From: Cristatella mucedo | Taxonomy: Eukaryota > Bryozoa > Phylactolaemata > Cristatellidae | NCBI GenBank assembly: GCA_009760855.2 | Contig: WPIO01000027.1 | Span: 1,356,001 to 1,420,000 of the forward strand | Reading direction: 5' to 3' | Length of the DNA stretch: 64,000 nucleotides | In this document: positions 1-11,132 of the stretch, piece by piece | Position numbering within the stretch: the first letter of the stretch is position 1 | How the letters are laid out: the number at the start of each line of letters is the position of its first letter | Program-made: the position numbers and the translations under genes | The notes under the pieces: generated by a model | What the model was told of the DNA's origin: nothing | Seen by the model: only the letters and a program-made list of their open reading frames with translations | Databases searched by the model: none

Positions 1-1984
1 AATAAAAACAAATTCCGCATGGACCTGTCAACCAATACGCTTCTTCCACGAGAGAAGTGTGCTGCAGTTAAGGTTATCAATAATAAGCGCGGCTGATATT
101 TGTCGGCATTAAAGTGACGTCGTAGCAAGTATTTAATTTCGAGGCTTAGGTCAAGTGGGAGCCAGCAATGGTCACTTTTTGGTTGGTCTTGGCCGGACAG
201 GCACGACAGAACCGGCCGGGTCATTATCTAAAGTAACTAACCTGGTTCCATTACTTATCGTGCATTTAGGCTAAGCTGGACATTTACATTAACTGGTAGT
301 GGGTAACTGAACTCAAAATCTCAATATATCAACTATGGGGGACCGACATTTATAACCTGATTAGCTACACCACAAACTAGTGAAACTTTCGCATTCAAAT
401 GTGGACCTTACACATTACCCTTCGAAGACAGCAAGACTGAGTACCAATGCCAAGTGCGATTTCGACGTGGACCGCCAGCTTCAGCACACCTGAACTTTAT
501 TGTGAGCTCCGGCCGGCAACAGACGGTTCGATGTTGCGTCGGTCCAGCGTCCTCAGTAGTCCTAGCCGCAGCTACCTTCACCTGTAAAAAACTCAAGCTG
601 CACGACGAGTATCCTAATCCACCACCGCCTTCTATTACCAATTAGTTAGGCTCACATGCAGGCTCCACAGCGCTAGCATGCGGTTGGTGACTAATGCTTT
701 ATTTTTGCTAACACTATTAACACCGCCATGTTCACTCGCTGACATCCTAGGTCTATTGACAAAACTAAACTCATACTTCAATCAAGTCTCCATAACACAA
801 TAACCAATTAGGACAATTGAAAAAGTACTATGACATAATATTCCTAGTCACCTGATGAGTGTTTACAATGGCTGCTGGAATCTTTCGTTACGAATCTCCT
901 TTGAAATTGCCTTCCGTGTAGATGCCTACTGCCCTAGCGGCCGATTAGGTTCGGTCCAATTCTTGATATGACGCTTGCCGGCTCAACTAACGTATGGTTA
1001 CAATAAATATAACTCAAAATGTGAACTAAGTGCAGCAGATGTATGAATGTAAGCGAACACAAACCCAATACTTCAATGCATGTTGCTATACATGGGCACT
1101 ACTCTGGCTCAAGACTACTGATAGCACACTGTGGCTACGACGGCAGACATTAGCTACGGCTCTCTACGTACCGTCCTAGTAACGATTTGTATCTTTAAAA
1201 TATGCAGGCCTTGCTGAAGCCGTTGTTTTTATGATCACCGCCCCTGCTCCGATCCAAGTGCATACCTTAATGTAATGTATCTCCATAAATACCATGGGGG
1301 CGTTACACAGGAGAGTTTTGTATAGCCCAATCACAGCCTAAGCGGCTTTCGGTACCCATTCGGTAGCAACAGCCTTCGTCTCACCCAACGAAGAGAAAGC
1401 GGGAAGCATAGCAAGAGTCAGGAGAGCAGTTGTAAGTAGTAACATGGCAGTAGCAGCTCAGGACCGCTGAAAAGTATGAGCCATAGTCGGCAGCAATAGA
1501 GTAGTTGTCGTTGCGTAAGAACTGGCGAGTTCCAGTCTTGGACCTGCAAAGTTAAAGCTTCATTCGCCAACGGACTTGGAAGTGGAGGAATGGGAGCTAA
1601 TTTTTTGTCCACACGGTACCTGAGGCTGAAACTGGTGCAACAGCTCAGCTAGGTACACAGGAGCCCAGCCGTGGCGGGCCTTTTGAGTCAGAGTAAGAAC
1701 TTAGCTTTGTATCCATTGCTCAACCGGGATCCATCCTAGCTCTTTTAGCAAAGGAGACACGTGCTCAAACCGACTCGGGAGACTAGTCTTGCAGCCATAT
1801 CCATAGTCAGCTGCAGTGGCCTAGTTGTTTTCTTTGGTAGCCCGCCAAAAGGGAACTACAATAAAAGCTCAGACAGAACTAAGCTAGTTAAATTTTTGGC
1901 AAGCCTCTGTGGAAGACAGCTCCTAATCTTGGATAGGGATTGGACGCTAGATGTAGAAGAAGTCTTCTGAAGGCTTTAAAAAAA
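1..1984. other. Intergenic, no recognised gene
   Basis: Only short open frames without family resemblance or linked splice sites are visible. A phrase near 1280-1310 (CTCCATAAATA followed by GGGGGCGT) recurs near 9420-9440, which suggests an unidentified dispersed repeat. Nothing else can be supported. Confidence 0.5.
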
Positions 1985-2570
1985 TAAGAGCTGTCGAAAA
2001 CACCATTATTTCGAGCACGTGGTGATGGTCGAACAACAGTAGCGCCTATTAGAAGAGCCAAGTCTTTTAATATAGCCACTCGCTTAGGGTGTCCTATGGT
2101 GCAGCAGTTCGGTTTTATTGTCATTTAGCTTAAAGAAACTTTCCGACATCCAGGATCAAATGTCGGAAAGGCAAGCACTGAATTTATCAGTTGCTGCACC
2201 GACTCCGACAGTTTGAATGACAAAACTCAGCTGAGTATCGGCAACATAAAAGTGATATCTAATTCCACGGGCCTTAATCACTTTTCCCAGAGGTTGAGTA
2301 TACATGGCGAACAGCAAGGGACCGAGTAAGGACCCTTGAAGGACACCACAGGTGACCAGTCACGTGCGTGAGAAATGACCCCCCACACGACACAGATTTA
2401 ACACGATCGGACAAGTACGATTTATATCCACGCCAGTGCCTCGTCCGCCAGACCGATCGTTGTTCTTGTCTCGTTACCCTAACCATATCAAAAGCACTTA
2501 CGTCAATTTTTTGGAGCGTGGTGTAAACCAGAAAATGGTGAAGATTGTCCTTGCCCACGAACCAACACAT
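1985..2570 (-). mobile_element. Decayed non-LTR reverse transcriptase fragment
   Basis: On the minus strand, pieces of a LINE reverse transcriptase can be read across frameshifts. A palm-entry region with the run WRGYKSYLSDRVKSVSCGG (near 2380-2440) is followed by a region around the expected catalytic aspartates that is no longer readable, and then a KLNDNKTELL segment near 2100-2130 and an RPSPRARNNGVF segment near 2015-2060. The order matches the C-terminal half of CR1/L2-type reverse transcriptases. No intact frame remains. It appears older and more divergent than the copy at 21.4-22.9 kb. Confidence 0.65.
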
Positions 2571-5047
2571 GGAAACACAAAATGAACATATACGCAAGCT
2601 CAGAAAAATCCTTGCACAAATGGCTCACGCTACCGTGACTGTAATTCATTCGCGTAATGAGGGTTTTTATAAAAAAAAGAAGCCAGGCATACCGATGCTA
2701 CGCATAAGCATAAAAATATTTGATAACAGCCAACAAATAAACAAACTCTTGTTGGTGTATGTATTTATTGTTGCATTGTCAGGTCACCTTTTTACAGCAC
2801 AGGGTTTTACTGAATTAGCGATCGAAAAAAGAGTATGATCGTAACTCACAACCTACAAAATTTACCAAATCATATGCAAAATCTTTAAATGGTACTTGAA
2901 CAAGCTGCTTATGAAGCAATAACTCGAGCAGTTTCTTTTAACTGCACAGTAAGCAATACTGCTTGAGTATTCAGTCTGTGATTATTACACCTTCATCTTT
3001 CGAGTCTGAGATGCCGCATCATGAAGACAGAAGTTGTCAGTAGTCCAGCAGAACAATACCATTGCAGGCTCATTCAAAACAGTAAGCAAATAGTATAGCA
3101 GCATCTATCACGTATGTAGCATATGACTATCAGCATTTAAGACTTCTACAAGACCTACTTGCAGCATGTGAAGATGTAAAAAGCAAGGGTCTCAGGTAGC
3201 TCTACATGCTTAAGCATGGAAATCTGCATGCTGCTGTAGCTGCAACTCCGTTCTGGTAATAAGACAATGGGTACACTAAAGTTGCACAAAGAGTGTGGAC
3301 GTATTAATAATACATTTGATATAGCACCCTCAGAGAATTCATATCTCTCTCTAGGCACTTTACATTTGCTGCAAAAGAAGCATGATCGAATGTATTTATA
3401 GAAAACCAAAAGACCTACGTCGAGCCACCATGATTCTTTATAATGTTTTTTCAGTCACGCATGGAGACTGCTAGCTTTCGAATATTCGCTTCTGCTTGAG
3501 CACACTCCAAGCCTGAATTTTACCGACTTCAAGACGACTTTAGCTGCCTGCTGGTGTCGTTTTAAGTCCCCACAAGGCTACTGTGTGGCCCATTGCACGA
3601 GCAGCTTTTTGGGTCGAAAAGGTATTTTATTCAAGTTGTTGGTCAAGCTCCAATACTCAAGCTTGCTTGTGGGATCGTTATAATTGACAGCAAAATAACG
3701 AACCTAGGCACACTGTTAAGCCAAATACTGGAGGCTTAGTGGAACGTGCTATAGCAGAAGAGCCAATGCAGACAGAAGCTGCGGTCTCCAAGTCCCTCCA
3801 TGAGGGACTAATTCTTGGTAAGATCAACGTCACAATAAACGCAGACACAAACATGTTTGTTTATGGGCAGTACATAAATATTTAATATGCATTACTTATG
3901 CCTATCATCTTAGAAAATCTTATTACCTGAACGGGGTAGTAGCCACTACAGCTGTGGCCATACCTCGAGGATTTTTTGCGACTTGAGTGTATGTTACAGT
4001 ACTAATTGCTATTTCATGAGGAAAATCTAAATCTAAAATTTAGAGAAATACTTAATGATACGTTTTGATTGTACCAGCATTCTCGGCATGCCACACAAAA
4101 TTGTAGATACGCCCACAGCATACCTAATAAAAACATAACTTAAGGTTGCTACTTGGATTTGCATGCATTGGCCACCAATGTATTTAAGCAACTTACGTGT
4201 ATAACTGATGAAAGCAAAAATCTGTAAATTTACGGTGATATATAAATACTTAACTGTCGTTTATCAGTTGGTCAGGCCATCAGCCTAATGAGACCCCCTC
4301 TGCCACATTGACATGGTGACAGCATCCTAACTACCCTAACATGAAGACCGACAGCAAACAAGCTGGGAGGCAGGCGGCAAATGTTGGAAATTGGAATGTC
4401 ACACGACAGAAGCTGAAATGCACAAACTTTTCGTGCGTTACACGTGCGTATCATTACCCCAATTACCAGGCAGAAAGTTGTGCAAACCATGGCCAATTTC
4501 TTCGGTGCGTTTGCCCGGTTCTTAGTTAGTGACCACCACGACTTCATTCAACATTTCAGTTTTCATTCAAAACTTGCAATTGTTTGAGAATGCCAGTCTA
4601 TTTTCAGCTCTATACTTGAATTTCGGTCTTGCTACCTGAGACAAATAGTGGAGATACCAATGAAGAGCTTATTACCAGCATCAGCTGCGCTCAAAACACG
4701 AATGTTTTATATGCGAGTACACGTGCAACAAGTAGTACGACAGCAGTACGGCCAGACCAACTTTGCCAGTGCAGAAGCTGATGCAGCGCTCTACCACTCG
4801 TGTACAAGCTCAGAGCACTAGCTGTTTACCCTCTGCCTCAGTCCGGTAACATAGCAAAGACTTCTTATTCGTTCACATTGCAAACGCCTTTGGTAACAAC
4901 AACACGGTGGTCCAACGGTTATGGCCATCTTCTGACTCTTATTACTTAATACCACATACTTCAAATTCCCAGCTTCAGTGATGTGCTGTGCAAGAAAACA
5001 AACCATACGGCACATCAACAGTGCACGGGGTAGTGCAGCACAACGCT
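2571..5047. other. Intergenic downstream of tra2, mostly unassigned
   Basis: Apart from the LINE tail annotated separately at 3285-3400, no gene, RNA or structured repeat is recognised. The sequence is AT-rich with many stops in all frames. Confidence 0.45.
3285..3400 (-). repeat. L2-like LINE 3' tail
   Basis: Antisense copy of the tail shared by many elements here: a short AAT run, then a block ending in the inverted repeat around CTCAGAGAA...TCTCTCTCTAGG, then TTTGCTGCAAAAGAAGCATGA. It is nearly identical in layout to the tail at 29588-29700. It is a 5'-truncated LINE remnant with no coding capacity. Confidence 0.6.
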
Positions 5048-5053
5048 TTTATT
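5048..5053 (-). promoter_or_regulatory. Candidate polyadenylation signal of tra2
   Basis: AATAAA on the minus strand about 165 bases downstream of the tra2 stop codon. It is the first canonical hexamer in that direction that suits a short 3' UTR. The exact cleavage site is not visible. Confidence 0.5.
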
Positions 5054-5216
5054 CTTGGATTCAGCAATATAAGATGTGATTACAGAAATACGGCGCTTGC
5101 TTCTACTAACAAAATTATGATACAGTTAGAGGGCTAGGTCTACACCAATGACCGCCCACTGAAAGGTGCTCAATCGACATTAAATTGTCATAGAAGGAAC
5201 ACACATCCACATCGTG

Positions 5217-8200
5217 TCAGTATCGACCTGTTGAATAAATAAAATAAACAACGTTAAAAAGCCCTTCAACTATGTATAAACAATCATTTGCACCCCCAAC
5301 AAAGCAACAAGCACACACCAACTAGAGCTACCAACAGTACTTACGAGGAGAGTAAGACCGAGAGCGTGACCGAGAGTACCGCCCCCTACGGCTAGGAGAA
5401 GCTGACCTTCTGCTATTGTATCCTCGAGGAGGTGAATTGGAGCGTCTTCGGCTGCTTCTGTAAAATGAAAGTTGCAATGTGTGATCAATTAACGAAGCCG
5501 AAAGTTTTGACACATCTAGATTTTACTGCTATAAAGATCTTATAGCACTACTAACGGAGAGAGTGAGAGTTAAGGATAAGTTGAGAAAATATGTGAAAAG
5601 ATTCACCGATATGGCAGCTTATTGGAGGATTTGGCAACTTGCTGAGGTATATGCTTTTACCCTTAAAATAGCTTAATTATGGTGTGGCTTCAATCCTTTA
5701 AATTCCACAATTAGACCAATACTTGATGGATCAACATGAGTTTAGTTCTGCTCACATGTCACTAATATAGACATTTCTAATTTTGACGATAGCGTTTGCT
5801 ATATTAAAACGACTACAAGGTAAGGTACGTTCTCTAATGCTACCACTAAAGAACTAGTTGACATGGATGCAAAATTGCACACAAGTTGCTTAAGCAGTGA
5901 GCGACATGAGGACTAACTAGGCAAACCAAGATGGACCTATGCAAGATTAAGATATATGTCTAAGAAGCATACACTATTACAAGGTAAATAAGAGCTTTAA
6001 GAGGTAGCCAGATAATTCATGTAAGAATTGCCATTTGCTGTATTAAAGGATCACAGAAATCATCAGAAAAATCCCAAAATCGCCCCATAACAAAGCATTT
6101 CTAGTACTTAAATGCTTCACCACCAATTTTGTTGCCTGTCATGCCTAGCTTCTTGCTGATCAATTGCATGGTGCATGGGCTGGTGATGACACCGCTGCCT
6201 GAAGGAGGTACCAAATAGGTACTTATCAGGGACTACTGGATAGACATAGGCAACCGTACTAATTCATTTTACAGCACTAGCATCGTACAGACAGTATGTA
6301 CACACTACCACGGGGTGGCCGAATACATGTAAATGTCGACTGTTTCAATAGCTATCTTTACATAGCACCTGTTTCAATAGCTATCTTTACATAGCAAAAA
6401 GAGCTGCCATTGGCTTCCACATAGCTTACATGAGGGGCTTAAATTCACTATGAGGGTCGTGAAATCTGAGCACCCCAAACTCTTTATGGGCCAGACTCAT
6501 ACTCTAAAGCTTATCTACTGTGTCTAGCATGCACATGAAATTGGGCTTTCATGCAATTGCCAGCAGCGACACCGATATAAACAGAAAGCTTGTGCCATTC
6601 AATAAATTACGAGCGATTAAAATCCCTTGCTATCAAGGTCCTTGTCTGGTGCTTTGTATGCAGTTCTGGGGCACACCACCACATTTATATTAGGGGAACT
6701 TTTTCAAATTGTCTGAAACCGAGAGCAGCTGTTTCTTATCACAGTAGAACAAGTAGGTCCCTGTCACGTCAGCAATGCCAGCTATGGCCGATTAAATAAT
6801 CCACACCCAAAGCCTGTCAACCAGACTGCGTAAAACTGGAATAAATAGACCGTTGAAGCACTTCGGATAGAAAGTACACTAGTTTTAGTTTTAAAGACAG
6901 ATTTGATGGCAGTATCTTTAGCTCACTATTTTATAAGCTTACACTGTCACACAACACCAGTGCATATTACAATTAATCACAAGATGCTAAAATACAAAGA
7001 CGGCAACTGACTATCTCACTAACACTGGTGAGTATGGTCGGTCGAGGTAACAAAGCCGATATTTGTTGGAACTACTGTAAACTGATGGCCAATACCAATA
7101 AATGTTCCTCATTGGTAGTCAAGAAGCAGTCCTTTGGTCTGTACCTTCTTTCTCAGGAATTCTAAGCCCTAAACGCAAGGAGAAAGTAGGGCTATAACTC
7201 CCCTTAGCAACTGGATAATTCATTACTAATGAAAGGTCGTAGTTCCGGAAATTGTAGGCTGGGCAGGAGGTATTACTCTGCTCACTCATTGGCTTGCTAC
7301 AAAATAATGATGATACTAAGATCTCACAGCTACGTAAATCTGCAGTGTGCATACCTTCACATATTTCCAAAAGCCCTTGGCGTCCTTTGCAAGGCAGAGG
7401 CTCTACGAAAATGAACCTGCGTGGCAAGGGTAGTAAAGGTAACTCGGCTACTGACGAAAAGCATACTTAAGTGGGCATGGTAGCACACATTTATGGACTT
7501 GGATTCAAGACAAATTTTTTTTTTATAGCGAGTATGAGATCTGCAAATGTTGATTACACCATTTACCATAGCTTCGCTGCTAGTACTACACACAGTGTCA
7601 ATCCGGTCATCCCAAGAAAAGGTCATCACATTCTCAATTTCTAGTGTATGGAGGTTCACAGCAGGCAGTATAAGGATACTTCACAAAGGTCACAGAGGGC
7701 ACAATGAACAAAGACGGCTACCTGCGAATTCAGGAAATGTTGCTGTGGCAGCTTCACCCCGAATCTTGGACTAGTTATTTACCAACATAACAATCCTACA
7801 CAGTTACCAATGTTGTGTTTAAGCTTTTGACAGGTCCACTACAGATTCTCTCAATTTAGGCGTTTGCAATGGCCGAGTCAGAACCCAAATCTCAAAACAG
7901 ATTGAACACGTATTGGAAGTTATGCTAAAAGTGATAAACAATAACACTAGATCACAAGCCGCATTATGAGCAACACTGCAAGCGATTTGGCATGCTATAC
8001 CATCTGACGTAACTCTGAAACTCAATACAAGCTCGAATAGCAGAAATGATCATTAATTGCAGAGTATAACATAAAACAGCATTAGTGCTTCTACTGACCG
8101 TGCCATGCTATGCGTGCTGGGCGCTAGCCAAACCACTAATCTTTAAACTTACCGAGTGGGTTTCCCCAGATAGACACCAGGAGTAGGAGTATGGGCCCGC

Positions 8201-10242
8201 TCAGTCACAGAAAAATCAACACGTATACGCCGACCATCAATCTCGATCCCGTTACATCTTTCTTTTGCCTATTTAAAAAAATACCTTAGGTAATGCAATG
8301 AACACGACACAAATCCACAAACAGCCAGGTCAGCAGCAGTACCTCAACAGCATCATCGATCTCTTCGTAGTACACAAAAGCAAACCCACGAGACCGACCA
8401 GTCTGGTGGTCATATACGACTTGGACGTTCTCCAAAGGGCCGTATCTTCCAAACACATCCTTGACATCCCTTTCTTGGGTATACAAGCTCAATCCGAAAA
8501 CACCTAGGCATCGGTTGGGTTCAGGGTCATCCTAAAACATTCGGTGACATAAAATAAGTGCTCACTTAAACTGGTCAAACTAAACGACTTTCTATTAATA
8601 TACTATTTTACAAAATCTTGGATAAGCAATAAGTGAATTAGACAATCTTAGATAAGCAATAAGTGAATACGAATGGAAGCAGGTTCAGATTCAAACTGGT
8701 TACCCTGTTTCCATTGTGTCGCCTACGGCGAGACATGGGTGACCGGCTTCTGCTGCGACCAGACCTACGGCCACCACCATGACCACCCGAGTCACTATGT
8801 CCTGCACTCCGTCGAGGCGGCCAGTTGCGCCGGGAGCTTCTACTTCGACTCCGTGACCTGAAAACAAGATACATGCCATCACAATGGAGACTGATGTAAC
8901 AGGCTTAGTATGCATAACCACTTCTGACATGTTGCATAATGGGTGTTCAACAACAAACGACAACAGTATATTGCCATGGCTTCATCAGGATTACCAATAT
9001 ATCAGCGATGAGACAATTAGTCAACACACTACAATGCCTACTTCCACACAAATGCACCATCTGCAGCTTGGCCACAGACCTAATGCCAAAAAAGTTGCCA
9101 AGTTTTACTGACTATTACTGCCTGATGACGATTGTAGCAGTTTCCTGGAAAATGCAATAGGCATGTATAGTATTACCGGTAGGTGATATTGCTCTGTAAC
9201 ATGACTTACCATACTATGACGGTGCACACTAAGGGAGCATTCACCAGGCTTGGTTGATGGAACTGATGTGCTTAATAACTTCACTTTGCACACTGTTCTT
9301 GGAGTAATGAGGTTACGGGTGACATAGTATAATGAGATGCTAATCACGGTCAACTGCACAATGCTCTTGCTACCTGGCAATTTTCTTTTACCCTGCTATG
9401 CTCTTTGAATAGACATGCTCCATAAATATTTTGGGGGCGTATTAGACACCAAAGCATGTGCTCATTCATACCTTTAAAACATGACTTCTTTCATATTTAC
9501 TCATTTCACTGCTATCAGTATGGAATGCATTACATCATGACCTCGAACATCACTGGATGCCCTATTTGCACCAATATTCTAGACAGGCTTTTAAAACAAC
9601 TTCGGCAGCTCAAGTAAATGCTGTAATCCTCACATACAAAACCCCATCCTGACTAAAATATTAGTACCGTTGCTGACTCAAAGAATAAAACTTCAAAGAT
9701 TCAAAACGTCGGAGAATCGACCAAACACGGCATGGGGCATTTGTCCTAGCTGGCATTCGCCTCAGAAATCGCACTAAGCAGAAACCCGCGATCACTTAAC
9801 TATAAAAATGGCTAATTAATAAAAAATAAGATTAATTCACACACTAACACTGGAAGAGGTATAGATACACGAACAACACCGACCTCGACCGACTCCCAGA
9901 TTTGCGGTTGGCAGAGCCAGCTCTCGAGCCGGAACGAGATGCTTGTCTGGGTAACGAATGGGACCGAGACCTCTTAGACGACTTGCTGCGCGAACGTGAA
10001 GGCGAACGACTTCCGCGGCTCCCGTTTTTCTCCTACAATGATAAGGGCAGCTATATATAACGCGCGTCATAATGGGCCGAGTCGGCGGCAATACGGCTAA
10101 CATTTTTACACAATCCCGACGAGGTAAAATGCGAAGAAATATAGCTCCATAGAAGCGCGGAGCTCAGGTTATCGATTAGTTGGCTTGATTAAAAGGCATA
10201 TACCACACCAACAATATCAGAACTAACCTCCGTATCACTCAT
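5217..10242 (-). CDS. tra2: Transformer-2 splicing regulator (RS-RRM-RS)
   Basis: Sequence-specific SR-type RNA-binding protein that activates exon inclusion in the nucleus. Coding exons on the minus strand: 10242-10228, 10032-9884, 8857-8704, 8531-8343, 8268-8153, 5457-5345, 5227-5217; phases agree and give 248 residues (tra2 relatives are about 260-290). Residues 6-106 are an arginine/serine-rich RS1 domain. The RRM spans about 113-187, with RNP2 LGVFGL (115-120) and RNP1 RGFAFVYY (154-161). The HTPTPG linker typical of Tra2 follows. RS2 ends in SYSPRRY, the classic Tra2 terminus, created by splicing two bases into a tiny last exon. Start chosen at MSDTE. The exon 2 donor is a weak GTCGGT. 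A glycine/tyrosine-rich stretch found in vertebrate Tra2 is absent or was missed in the 2.7-kb intron 5. Head to head with the LRRFIP gene. Confidence 0.93.
5458..8152. other. tra2 intron 5
   Basis: A 2.7-kb intron between the end of the RRM/linker and the second RS domain. It contains no recognised coding exon. An alternative or stop-containing exon, common in tra2 genes of other animals, could lie here but I could not identify one. Confidence 0.6.
6341..6396. repeat. Short tandem duplication, 27 bp x2
   Basis: Two identical 27-base units beginning TGTTTCAATAGC are separated by two C residues inside tra2 intron 5. This looks like a recent local duplication. Confidence 0.85.
8614..8668. repeat. 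Short tandem duplication in tra2 intron 3
   Basis: Two 25-base units (AATCTTGGATAAGCAATAAG and following) are repeated at a 30-base period with one mismatch, in the small intron just downstream of tra2 coding exon 3. Confidence 0.8.
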
Positions 10243-11132
10243 GGCTACCTCGCCTGCCAATTCGCGCTACATACACCACAGATATACCAAAATGGCTGCC
10301 GAGTGCCTCGCTAGTAGCCGTCGAAAATGCTGTTGGTATTGAGGGTGTATATTAGATTTTGAAAAAGCAATATAAAATTGATAACATAAAGTCTAGTTAG
10401 CTTGGACAGTCATTTAAGATAGTAGACTTTCACTAGGTTGCCTTCGGTCCCATCCGGGACATCCTGCCCCGGTAGGGCCGTCCAGCTTCCTCTCATGGCT
10501 AAGTGACTTATAGTCGGATAGCGTACTACCTTGGCTAATCGGGCGCAGTGGATACCTTGCTTGCTGCTGTGAGTGAAGTTCGCACGGCGCTTCTTAGTGG
10601 CAGGGCATAAATCCCGAGCTCAAGAGCTGCTGCTAGTAAGCTTGGGCGCTGGTCACTCGGGGGCTCGCCTCAGAGCGTCTGGCAATGCGGCAATCTGTCA
10701 TTGATAATAGAGCCCGGGTGCGATTCTCCTACCCTCCGTCTTGAGAAATTGTCCAGGCCGCGCCCGAAGCAGCGCGCTATACGCAGCAGCGCACCGCGGT
10801 GCGCTGTCCGCTCGAGCGTCCTCTGCCTCTGCGCGCCGTCGTCGCCGCCGCCGCCGCACCCTGCTGTGCGCCGGACCGGCGGCGCCTCGGCTCGCACGCT
10901 CGCATCGCCGACATCACAGCCAGCTGCCGCTTCGCTGATTTCGCGAGAGCCCGCCCGTGTGGAATATTTGCAGTGGACGCGGGTTTTCTCTTGCTTCAGA
11001 CGAGTTTCACTCGGCCGTGTCAGCCTGGGCGCTCGAATTTGCTGGCCTGCTCTCTACCGAAGCCAAGGGCGAGGAAAGCACGCCGAAAGCGCTCCATCTG
11101 CGCTGCCTGTTTTCTTTGGCGCTCGGTGAGCC
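10243..11132. promoter_or_regulatory. Putative bidirectional promoter of tra2 and LRRFIP gene
   Basis: The start codons of the two divergent genes are 890 bp apart. Between about 10690 and 11160 the sequence becomes strongly GC- and CpG-rich, unlike the AT-rich surroundings. No TATA box at a sensible distance was noticed. The region must also hold the two 5' UTRs. Short open frames here are compositional. Position and composition are seen; shared promoter function is inferred. Confidence 0.6.

Noticed and set aside
5270-5488. A 72-codon frame overlapping tra2 exon 6
   Set aside because: It is the wrong frame of the RS2-coding exon. The RS-rich frame joins in phase with its neighbours.
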